Assembly: GCA_947258735.1 (NCBI GenBank)
Contig: CAMYJJ010000043.1
Location: 1 to 16,059 of the forward strand
Length of the DNA stretch: 16,059 bases
Origin: Thermodesulfovibrionia bacterium
Lineage (GTDB): Bacteria > Nitrospirota > Thermodesulfovibrionia > UBA6902
Direction: 5' to 3'
The notes under the pieces are model-generated. The model did not search any database and was not told where the DNA came from. It was given only the letters and a program-made list of their open reading frames with translations. Shown here one piece after another: positions 1 to 6,599 of this stretch. Made by a program: the position numbers and the translations under genes. Numbering within the stretch: the first letter of the stretch is position 1; every line of letters starts with the position of its first letter.

Positions 1-216
1 GAACCTGTATCGCTTACAGTTGTTTCAGGCAGGGCCTCTGATGAGGAAGTGTGGATGAGAAGGGTGAAAGAGGCAGGGAAGTCATTTCATGTCTCTGACA
101 TAGAAGTAACCAGAATAACAAAATATAATCCATTCCTGCAGAAGCACTTTCAGGGACTGCCGGACATGTCCGCATCTCCTTTCTCAAGCAGTAATCTTCA
201 TCGGAAACGCAGCTAG
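1..216 (+). CDS. 3' end of an unrecognised gene (5' truncated by window edge)
   Basis: Frame 1 is open from the first base to a TAG at 214-216 and encodes 71 residues of a C-terminus. The composition looks coding: charged and amphipathic, with stretches such as EEVWMRRVKEAGK and TRITKYNPFLQKHFQ, then a Ser/Arg/Lys-rich end. Codon use resembles the neighbouring genes. The antisense frame is also open here but reads as a Cys/Leu/Ser-rich shadow, so I prefer the plus strand. I do not recognise the family from this fragment. It ends 175 bp upstream of the GH57 gene on the same strand, so a shared role in alpha-glucan metabolism is possible but is only inferred from position. Nothing recognisable lies in 217-391 beyond AT-rich sequence. 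Confidence 0.5.
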   Translation, partial: EPVSLTVVSGRASDEEVWMRRVKEAGKSFHVSDIEVTRITKYNPFLQKHFQGLPDMSASPFSSSNLHRKRS

Positions 217-391
217 CATAATTCATAGAAGCAAAAACATTTATATTGTTAAGTCCTAAAGCGATTCAACAGATTACTATTATTCATAGCCCCGGAAATA
301 AAAGATCAAAGATAAAAATGACAGATGAAAAAGTAAATATGATATAAAAGCGTAAAAACTTTACGGATAGCTTTAATCATCAAAGACCCCT

Positions 392-1990
392 ATGAGCAAT
401 AAGAACTATAAAGGTTACTGGATCCCGGTTCTGCATGCTCACCTGCCTTTTGTGAAACACCCTGAATTCGATTACTTTCTGGAGGAACAGTGGCTGTTTG
501 AGGCCATCTCGGAATCATATGTTCCCCTGTTAATGAATCTAAAAAAACTGTTCGATGAAAATATTGATTTTCGGTTGACGCTCTCACTCAGCCCTCCGTT
601 GCTGGAAATGCTGTCTGACGGTCATCTCATGGATAAATATATGAAGTATCTGAACAGGATGATAGAGCTTTCAAAAAAGGAGATCAAAAGGCTGAAAGGA
701 GACAGAGAGACAGGGCCTCTTGCAGGGTTTTATAAAACGAGATATGAAAAGATAAAGAATTTTTATTCGGAGTATCTCAACGGTAATATAGTGGAAGGTT
801 TCCGCTATTTTCAGCAGCTGGGTAAAATAGAAATCATAACAACCTGTGCAACGCATGGACTCCTCCCCCTGCTTAATGTCACACCGGGAACGGTCGAGGC
901 CCAGGTGCGTATCGCGGTAGAGTCTCATCTGAGATATTTTGGAAAACTGCCTGCCGGTATCTGGCTGCCGGAGTGTGCCTACTACAAAGGACTTGACGGG
1001 CTTCTTGATGCATACGGCATCACATTCTTCTTTCTTGATTCCCACGGTCTTATGCACGGTTCTCCTGTTCCGCGTTACGGGGTATATGCGCCCGTGTATA
1101 CAGAAAAGGGCGTTGCTGCATTTGGCAGGGACCTTCAGTCGTCAATGCAGGTGTGGAGCGCAGAAGAAGGCTACCCGGGAGATGTTTATTACCGTGATTT
1201 TTACAGGGACGCCGGGTTTGATCTTGACTTTGACTATATTAAACCGTACATAAGCCCTGACGGTAATCGGGTGTTTACAGGAATAAAGTACTACAGGATA
1301 ACAGGGAGGGAGAATCATAAAGAACCGTATGATCCGGCTGCTGCAATGAACAGGGCAAAAGAACATGCCCGGGATTTCTGTGCTGCCAGAGCAGGACAGG
1401 TGCAGAACCTTTGTGCATACATGGACAGGCCGCCTGTGCTCGTGTCCCCTTATGATGCTGAATTATTTGGACACTGGTGGTTTGAAGGTCCTGACTTTCT
1501 CTATTATGTGTTTCATGAATTGTACAGTCAGAAGATTATCCAGGCACAGACACCTTCTGAGTACTTGAAGATGCACCCGCAGAACCAGGTCATCACGCCG
1601 TGTCCCACATCATGGGGTGATAAGGGATATTATGATGCATGGTTAAACAGGGAAAACGACTGGGTGTACAGACACCTTCACAACATGGCTTATAAAATGG
1701 AGAATATGGCCGGCAGATATTACGATGAAACAGATGAGATACATGTGAGATGTCTGAACCAGATGTCAAGGGAACTCCTCCTGGCGCAGAGCAGTGACTG
1801 GACCTTTCTTATTACGGCAAATACGGCAAAGGAATATTCAATGAACAGGCTTAAGGAACATATCGAGAACTTCAATACGCTTTACGACTATCTAGAATCA
1901 GGGAAGGTAGAATTAAAGGCCCTGGAAAGCATGGAACACAAAAACTCCATTTTCAGGGACATGGACTTCAGGGTTTTTTCCATCCAATAA
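392..1990 (+). CDS. GH57 family 1,4-alpha-glucan branching enzyme-like protein (AmyC type, DUF1957 C-terminus)
   Basis: 532 aa, the size of the short AmyC-type GH57 proteins. The N-terminal strand carries HAHLPF (15-20), the family's first conserved region. The catalytic nucleophile is E194 in GIWLPECAYY, and the general acid is D355 in SPYDAELFGHWWFEG, both the classic GH57 positions. A segment around 253-275 (QVWSAEEGYPGD and on) matches the substrate-binding loop region of branching-type members, and residues from about 420 form the helical DUF1957 C-terminal domain. No signal peptide is visible, so it should act in the cytosol on alpha-1,4-glucan by cutting a chain and re-attaching it by an alpha-1,6 bond. 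Some AmyC-type homologues are mainly hydrolytic, so branching activity is likely rather than certain. No good Shine-Dalgarno sequence precedes ATG 392. The gene converges on glgB with a 42-bp gap. Confidence 0.9.
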   Translation: MSNKNYKGYWIPVLHAHLPFVKHPEFDYFLEEQWLFEAISESYVPLLMNLKKLFDENIDFRLTLSLSPPLLEMLSDGHLMDKYMKYLNRMIELSKKEIKRLKGDRETGPLAGFYKTRYEKIKNFYSEYLNGNIVEGFRYFQQLGKIEIITTCATHGLLPLLNVTPGTVEAQVRIAVESHLRYFGKLPAGIWLPECAYYKGLDGLLDAYGITFFFLDSHGLMHGSPVPRYGVYAPVYTEKGVAAFGRDLQSSMQVWSAEEGYPGDVYYRDFYRDAGFDLDFDYIKPYISPDGNRVFTGIKYYRITGRENHKEPYDPAAAMNRAKEHARDFCAARAGQVQNLCAYMDRPPVLVSPYDAELFGHWWFEGPDFLYYVFHELYSQKIIQAQTPSEYLKMHPQNQVITPCPTSWGDKGYYDAWLNRENDWVYRHLHNMAYKMENMAGRYYDETDEIHVRCLNQMSRELLLAQSSDWTFLITANTAKEYSMNRLKEHIENFNTLYDYLESGKVELKALESMEHKNSIFRDMDFRVFSIQ

Positions 1991-2032
1991 TTTCATCAGC
2001 AGCTGCAATTGCGAACAGAGTCAGCTGTCACC

Positions 2033-4039
2033 TCACCGCTCCCATGCAAGACCTGTCTTGGTTTTTCCTCCTAGTTTTCTCATGGAAGGGTTTTTTAACG
2101 CCTTTTTCCTGTCAGGCTTTTTTCTGACCGGTCGCAGGATTACGGCCCCGAGGGGAGGGATACTGAGATTAATAGAAAATTGTTTTCCGTCCCACGGCAC
2201 CGGTTCTGAAAGGACTTTCCCATAGTTTCCTATGTTGCTTCCCCAGTACCTCTCGGAATCACTGTTGAGTATCTCCTCGTAATACCCTCCACCCGGCATG
2301 GCAAGCCTGTAATTATATCTGGGAACAGGGGTGAAATTTAAAACAAAAATAAGTGAATCCTGCCTGTCTTTTGATGTACGCATAAACGATATGACGCTGT
2401 TTTCATAGTCGCCGAAGTTTATCCATTCAAAACATTCATGTGAAAAATCATTGTCATACAGGGCGGGGTCATATGTGTACAGGTGGTTCAGGTCTTTTAT
2501 CCAGTTCTGGATACCTCTATGGGAGGGGTAATCAAGGATATACCATTCAAGACCTTCATCGTGGTTCCATTCCTTCCACTGGCCGATTTCTCCCCCCATA
2601 AAAATCAGCTTTTTCCCGGGATGGCCATACATGTAAGCAAAGAGAAGCCTGAGGTTGGCAAACTTCTGCCATTCATCCCCGGGCATTTTCCCCAGAAGTG
2701 ATTTTTTTCCGTGTACAACTTCATCATGTGAAAGGGGAAGGACAAAGTTCTCGGAAAAGGCATACCATAAGCTGAAGGTAAGCTGGTTGTGATGAAACTT
2801 TTTATGAATGGGATTTTTTGCTACATATTTCAGGGTATCATGCATCCAGCCCATGTTCCATTTCATACCAAAGCCCAGCCCTCCGCGATCCGTCGGCTTT
2901 GACACCATGGGCCAGGCTGTTGACTCCTCAGCCATGGTCTGAACATCAGGATAGTTTTCGTATACCGCCTCGTTGAGCCGCTTAAGAAAGCTTATGGCCT
3001 CAAGGTCTTCATTTCCCCCGTATTCATTGGGTATCCATTCACCTTGTTTTCTTGCATAATCGAGGTAGAGCATGGATGCTACCGCATCGACCCTTAATCC
3101 GTCGATATGGTATTTATCAAGCCAGTACAGGGCACTGCTGATAAGAAAGTTTCTCACTTCATTTCTCCCGTAGTTAAAGATATAACTCTTCCACTCGGGA
3201 TGGTATCCTTTTTTTGGGTCCTGATGTTCATACAGATTGGTGCCGTCAAAGTATGACAGGCCATGCTGATCAGAGGGAAAGTGTGAAGGGACCCAGTCGA
3301 GGATGACACCAATATTTTTTTGATGCAGGTAATCAATAAGATACATAAGGTCCTGCGGTGTCCCATACCTGCTGGTCGGAGCAAAAAAACCGGTGCACTG
3401 GTACCCCCATGAACCATAAAAGGGATGTTCCATAACAGGCATGAGTTCAACATGGGTAAACCCCATGTCCTTTACATAATTCGCCAGTTCATGTGCTATA
3501 TCCCTGTATGTCAGACGACCGCTTTTTCTGTCCGAACGTCTTCGCCATGATCCAATATGGACTTCATAAATGGAACAGGGTGAGTCAAGGCTGTTAATGT
3601 TATGCCTCTTTGCCATCCAGTTACTGTCATTCCATGTATAATCAAGGTCCCAGATAACAGAGGCTGTTTTCGGTGCCTGTTCCCAGTAAGAGGCAAAGGG
3701 GTCTCCCTTGTCAACAATGTATTTGTTGTAACTTGAGACAATATGATATTTATAGATATCTCCTTTTTTAATGCCCGGAATAAATCCTTCCCATATTCCT
3801 GATGCATCGTCCCTTAATGCGAGTCTGTGGGTCTCTTTATTCCATCCGTTAAAATCTCCCTGAACCGTCACCTGTTTTGCATTTGGCGCCCAGACAGCAA
3901 AATAATATCCCTTTTTCCCATGTACCACAGCAGGGTGAGATCCCAGTTTGTCATATAATCTGAAGTGATTGCCCTCTTTAAAGAGGTATATGTCATGTCC
4001 GGATAAAAGGCTTATCTCTGATGGTTGTGTTTTCTTCAT
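2033..4039 (-). CDS. glgB: 1,4-alpha-glucan branching enzyme (GH13_9), GlgB
   Basis: 668 aa. It starts directly at the CBM48 domain (about residues 20-125, including [22 protein letters not shown]), so the extra N1 module of the E. coli enzyme is absent. The GH13 barrel follows with the family motifs YEVHIGSW (158-165), [18 protein letters not shown] (197-214), DGLRVDAV with nucleophile D318, MAEES with acid/base E371, and [10 protein letters not shown] with D439. An all-beta C-terminal domain covers roughly 540-638. The protein ends in an unusual basic tail (636-668, 13 Lys/Arg of 33). It makes alpha-1,6 branches in glycogen by transferring a cut alpha-1,4 chain, in the cytosol. The upstream intergenic region is shared divergently with the HDOD-GGDEF gene. 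No strong Shine-Dalgarno sequence is seen. Family assignment is secure. Confidence 0.97.
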   Translation of the reverse strand: MKKTQPSEISLLSGHDIYLFKEGNHFRLYDKLGSHPAVVHGKKGYYFAVWAPNAKQVTVQGDFNGWNKETHRLALRDDASGIWEGFIPGIKKGDIYKYHIVSSYNKYIVDKGDPFASYWEQAPKTASVIWDLDYTWNDSNWMAKRHNINSLDSPCSIYEVHIGSWRRRSDRKSGRLTYRDIAHELANYVKDMGFTHVELMPVMEHPFYGSWGYQCTGFFAPTSRYGTPQDLMYLIDYLHQKNIGVILDWVPSHFPSDQHGLSYFDGTNLYEHQDPKKGYHPEWKSYIFNYGRNEVRNFLISSALYWLDKYHIDGLRVDAVASMLYLDYARKQGEWIPNEYGGNEDLEAISFLKRLNEAVYENYPDVQTMAEESTAWPMVSKPTDRGGLGFGMKWNMGWMHDTLKYVAKNPIHKKFHHNQLTFSLWYAFSENFVLPLSHDEVVHGKKSLLGKMPGDEWQKFANLRLLFAYMYGHPGKKLIFMGGEIGQWKEWNHDEGLEWYILDYPSHRGIQNWIKDLNHLYTYDPALYDNDFSHECFEWINFGDYENSVISFMRTSKDRQDSLIFVLNFTPVPRYNYRLAMPGGGYYEEILNSDSERYWGSNIGNYGKVLSEPVPWDGKQFSINLSIPPLGAVILRPVRKKPDRKKALKNPSMRKLGGKTKTGLAWER
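2046..2067 (+). terminator. Possible intrinsic terminator of the GH57 gene, inside the 3' end of glgB
   Basis: The hairpin CAAGA-cctg-TCTTG (2047-2060) is followed by GTTTTT, 57 bp after the GH57 stop. The stem is short and AT-leaning, so it is weak. It lies antisense within the last codons of glgB, in the basic tail. No other terminator-like structure is seen in the 42-bp gap between the two convergent genes. Confidence 0.3.
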
Positions 4040-4065
4040 AATATCAATGTAGAGCTCTCTGTTTC

Positions 4066-4094
4066 ATTATATTGCCATTCATGCATAAATGAAT
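4066..4094 (-). promoter_or_regulatory. Candidate glgB promoter: perfect -10 with an inverted repeat at the -35 position
   Basis: On the minus strand TATAAT lies at 4071-4066, 26 bp upstream of the glgB ATG, which predicts a ~20-nt leader. The hexamer 17 bp upstream (ATTCAT) is a poor -35. It is one arm of the inverted repeat ATTCAT-6 nt-ATGAAT (4077-4094). A poor -35 covered by a dyad would fit a factor-dependent or repressible promoter, but this rests on pattern alone. Confidence 0.3.
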
Positions 4095-4247
4095 TAAATT
4101 TTTTTCCATATCTGCCGTATGTTACGCATGCAGGCTTAAGACATCGACTCTAATATCCGAATAAATAATAGTATAAATTGTCACAAAAAGATACTGATAC
4201 ATCATGAGTATTAAGGATATCCATATCATCAAGGAGATAATAATCAT

Positions 4248-5753
4248 ATGCAGGGCGTAGAATCAGTCATTGCACAGGTAAAAAACCTGCCCTCTCTGCC
4301 GGCTGTTGCATTGAAAATAATCCAGGAGATCAAGAGGGATAAAATATCCAATAACGCCCTGGCCGGGATTATATCATATGATCCTGCACTGACCGCGAAG
4401 ATACTGAAAATCGCCAACTCGTCGTTTTATGCCCTCTCTAACGGGGTAGATTCCATTGACAGGGCGGTCAATATTCTGGGACAGGAAGCACTGAAAAACA
4501 TAGCGCTCTCATTTGCCATAGTAAAAGGGTTTAAAAGAAACAATGTTGACAGTTTTGATCATGAACTTTTCTGGAAAAGGTCCATTACTGCTGCTGTGAG
4601 TGCTGAAGTGCTGGCTGCAAAACTCAGGATAAACAGTGGAGATACATTTGTCATGCCCCTGCTAATGGATATCGGTGTCCTCGTTATGTATCTGAGTGAT
4701 CCCCAGGAATATCTCAGGGTATTGGATGAGAAACGGGTGTCAGGGTCGAGTACTCTTGAGGCCGAACAGTCTGTGTTCGGTTTTGACCACCAGGAGCTTG
4801 GAAGCAGTATATTACTGAAATGGAACATACCCGAAAACATCTCCTTACCCATTGCATATCATCATCACCCTGAACAGGGTCCTGCTGACATGAAAGACCT
4901 TTCAGAACTCCTGCAGCTGGCAGATATAGCATCTTCTGTTTATCACAGCAGCAACAGCACCAGAAAGATGGGGCAGTTCAGGGAATTACTGGAAGAGAAA
5001 CTGAAAATCAGCGATGAAGAAATCAGCGAATTAATCGACGGGATTGCGGAAAAGACCATAGAAGTACTGGGGAGTTTTGAGATTGACCCCGGCGATATGA
5101 AACCCTACTCACAGATACTGGAAGAAGCCAATACAGAGCTTGGCAGGATGAACCTTTCCTACGAACAGCTGGTCATGGAACTAAAACTGGAAAAAAGCAA
5201 AGGGGATATCCTTGCCCGCGAGCTGAAAGAGGCAAATGAAAAGCTCAGGAGCATGGCGTTTGAAGACGGACTTACCCGCCTCTTTAATCGAAGGTATTTT
5301 GAGGAGCACCTGGAGAGAGAGATCAGCCGGGTGGACAGGTATTCCCATTTTCTGTCTCTCATCATGATTGATATTGACCATTTTAAACAGGTCAATGACA
5401 TCCATGGACATCAACAGGGGGACACCGTGCTCAGGGCAGTTGCTGACGTATTAAACAACTCAATAAGGAGACCTGATATTGCCGCTCGATACGGCGGAGA
5501 GGAATTTTCCATCATACTTCCTGAGACAGACCTGAAGGGGGCACTTGTACTGGCGGAACGAATAAGACAGTATATTGAAGAACTTGAAATCGATATTGAT
5601 ACACAGATACTGAAAGTAACCATAAGCCTTGGTATCACGTCCTATAGTCCTTCAAAGGAAAAGAAAGACAAGTCAGAAATAATTGAAGCCGCTGATAAGG
5701 CGCTGTATAATTCCAAAAAAACAGGCAGAAACAAGCTGAGTATAACGCAATAG
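4248..5753 (+). CDS. HDOD-GGDEF protein, probable diguanylate cyclase
   Basis: 501 aa, soluble, no membrane segments. Residues ~5-210 are an HDOD domain, with NLPSLPAVALKI, SYDPALTAKILKIANSSFY and SIDRAVNILG. The catalytic His-Asp pair of true HD phosphohydrolases is not kept (LLMDIG at 138-143), as is normal for HDOD. A helical/coiled-coil linker (about 285-337) leads to a GGDEF domain (338-500). Its active site is GGEEF (416-420) with metal-binding aspartates D375 and D377 in MIDIDHFKQVND. The product-inhibition site RxxD (R407-D410) sits exactly five residues before GGEEF. The protein should therefore make c-di-GMP from two GTP and be feedback-inhibited, with HDOD as the signal or partner module. 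AAGGAGAT at 4231-4238, 9 nt before ATG 4248, fixes the start. It is monocistronic in this window. Confidence 0.93.
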   Translation: MQGVESVIAQVKNLPSLPAVALKIIQEIKRDKISNNALAGIISYDPALTAKILKIANSSFYALSNGVDSIDRAVNILGQEALKNIALSFAIVKGFKRNNVDSFDHELFWKRSITAAVSAEVLAAKLRINSGDTFVMPLLMDIGVLVMYLSDPQEYLRVLDEKRVSGSSTLEAEQSVFGFDHQELGSSILLKWNIPENISLPIAYHHHPEQGPADMKDLSELLQLADIASSVYHSSNSTRKMGQFRELLEEKLKISDEEISELIDGIAEKTIEVLGSFEIDPGDMKPYSQILEEANTELGRMNLSYEQLVMELKLEKSKGDILARELKEANEKLRSMAFEDGLTRLFNRRYFEEHLEREISRVDRYSHFLSLIMIDIDHFKQVNDIHGHQQGDTVLRAVADVLNNSIRRPDIAARYGGEEFSIILPETDLKGALVLAERIRQYIEELEIDIDTQILKVTISLGITSYSPSKEKKDKSEIIEAADKALYNSKKTGRNKLSITQ

Positions 5754-5758
5754 ATATA

Positions 5759-5890
5759 GGAGGATTCAAGGGGGCGAGGTTTCAAGGTGAAAGAACAGAT
5801 TGAAAATTTTATTCCAATATCCTTACTATATAATTCACTATTATTCCTTTTTCCCTGGCCCCTAGACCTCTAAATCCCTTGAACCCTTTG
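5759..5890. repeat. Imperfect inverted-repeat intergenic element
   Basis: GGATTCAAGGGGGCGAGG (about 5762-5779) recurs in degenerate inverted form at about 5848-5887, where the minus strand reads GGGTTCAAGGGATTTAGAGG. About 65-70 AT-rich bases lie between the arms. No coding potential is seen. It resembles short non-autonomous or extragenic repeats of the 'TTCAAGGG' kind. The arms match only partly, so the assignment is tentative. It abuts the 3' end of the HTH gene. Confidence 0.35.
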
Positions 5891-5891
5891 T

Positions 5892-6101
5892 TTAATATTT
5901 CCTTATTACCGGTCTGCCGACCTTTATTTTTGTACCTTTTCTTCTTAAACTCTTCAAGGCCAGATGCAGGTACGGCGGGATGTCCCTTTCTCCTCGCTCC
6001 CACCTGCTGATTGTCATAGTGATAACGCCAAGCGCCTTAGCGAGCTGGCTCTGGCTGTAGCCGTTCTTTATGCGCCATGACCGAAGTTCTGCTGATACCA
6101 T
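5892..6101 (-). CDS. Small XRE/Cro-type helix-turn-helix protein
   Basis: 69 aa, essentially a single HTH domain. Residues 5-52 read LRSWRIKNGYSQSQLAKALG...TISRWERGERDIPPYLHLALKSL, the standard XRE layout: helix 1, a Gln-Ser-Gln-led helix 2, a recognition helix around 27-36, and the conserved WERGER. A basic tail (53-69) follows. It should bind DNA as a small transcriptional regulator. Its ATG follows directly on the TAA of the upstream membrane-protein gene with no gap, so the two are probably translationally coupled. No proper Shine-Dalgarno sequence precedes it. No phage genes are nearby. Its target is unknown; autoregulation of the promoter at 6377-6405 is the simplest guess. Confidence 0.82.
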   Translation of the reverse strand: MVSAELRSWRIKNGYSQSQLAKALGVITMTISRWERGERDIPPYLHLALKSLRRKGTKIKVGRPVIRKY

Positions 6102-6371
6102 TTAAATGTGTTTAAGCGTCTCTTTTTGCATATGACCGATATAGCGCTTCCAATTTACGTGAAGACAATAGCCTATGGCAAAAATGACAAATGCATATAC
6201 GACATAATGGATCATCTGATCATATTTATAATCACTTCCCAGTGTATCGAAAAGGACCTGTAATAAGGGATAAATAACCAGGAAACCGGCCAGCCCGCCA
6301 AGCAGCACACTTGCAACAATTGTATATATGAGCAGAAAGAATTTGTAGAGGATCTTTCGGAGAGGTTCCAT
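6102..6371 (-). CDS. Small two-helix membrane protein of unknown function
   Basis: 89 aa. Two hydrophobic helices are clear: about residues 10-40 (FFLLIYTIVASVLLGGLAGFLVIYPLLQVLF, long enough for a bent or re-entrant segment) and 55-72 (HYVVYAFVIFAIGYCLHV). They are separated by a short polar loop (GSDYKYDQ), and a basic end NWKRYIGHMQK follows. Both termini are basic, which suggests cytoplasmic N and C ends. I do not recognise the family. It is the first gene of a two-gene unit with the XRE regulator. The ATG lies only 5 nt below a perfect -10 box and has no Shine-Dalgarno sequence; the next in-frame Met is residue 53, after the first helix, so ATG 6371 is the likely start. Confidence 0.72.
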   Translation of the reverse strand: MEPLRKILYKFFLLIYTIVASVLLGGLAGFLVIYPLLQVLFDTLGSDYKYDQMIHYVVYAFVIFAIGYCLHVNWKRYIGHMQKETLKHI

Positions 6372-6376
6372 TTTTA

Positions 6377-6405
6377 ATTATAATCCAATGGCATATAATT
6401 GTCAA
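6377..6405 (-). promoter_or_regulatory. Consensus sigma70 promoter for the membrane protein-XRE unit
   Basis: On the minus strand TTGACA (6405-6400) is followed by a 17-bp spacer (ATTATATGCCATTGGAT) and TATAAT (6382-6377). Both hexamers are perfect and the spacing is optimal. The start codon ATG begins 6 nt below the last T of the -10 box, so transcription should start at or within the ATG. It sits in the divergent region shared with carB. Confidence 0.8.
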
Positions 6406-6586
6406 AGTAATTATTACAGACGAATTAAAAAATCCTAACAGATTCATTTCTCTGCATGATTTATCCCTGTGGATGGTGTCGATTTTTATTTTACGAAAGA
6501 TGGCCGATACCTGTTATGCTTATAGAATATTTTTCAGCAGCTGAACATTGCCATTTTATCAAAAATCAAATATTAACCTTTACTGT

Positions 6587-6593
6587 AAGGAGG
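6587..6593 (+). promoter_or_regulatory. Ribosome binding site fixing the carB start
   Basis: AAGGAGG lies 6 nt before ATG 6600, a perfect anti-16S match. It settles the choice of this ATG over the in-frame upstream ATG at 6456, which would add 48 residues unlike any CarB N-terminus. Confidence 0.9.
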
Positions 6594-6599
6594 ATCTCT

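Noticed and set aside
14..226. Minus-strand open frame of 70 residues at the left edge
   Set aside because: The plus-strand frame 1 through the same bases has better coding character and is continuous with the window edge; the minus frame has no recognisable domain.
1991..2032. CAGCTG...CAGCTG dyad in the gap between the GH57 gene and glgB as a bidirectional terminator
   Set aside because: Each hexamer is itself palindromic, the loop is long, and no T-run follows on either strand.
5809..6003. Lys/Gly-rich minus-strand open frame overlapping the HTH gene
   Set aside because: Shadow of the HTH gene and the intergenic repeat in another frame; no domain and no ribosome binding site.
6456..6599. 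Upstream extension of the carB reading frame to an ATG at 6456 (48 extra residues)
   Set aside because: The residues are Cys/Trp/Phe-rich and unlike CarB N-termini. A perfect AAGGAGG 6 nt before ATG 6600 and the standard PRREDIKKVMIIGSGP start there decide for 6600.
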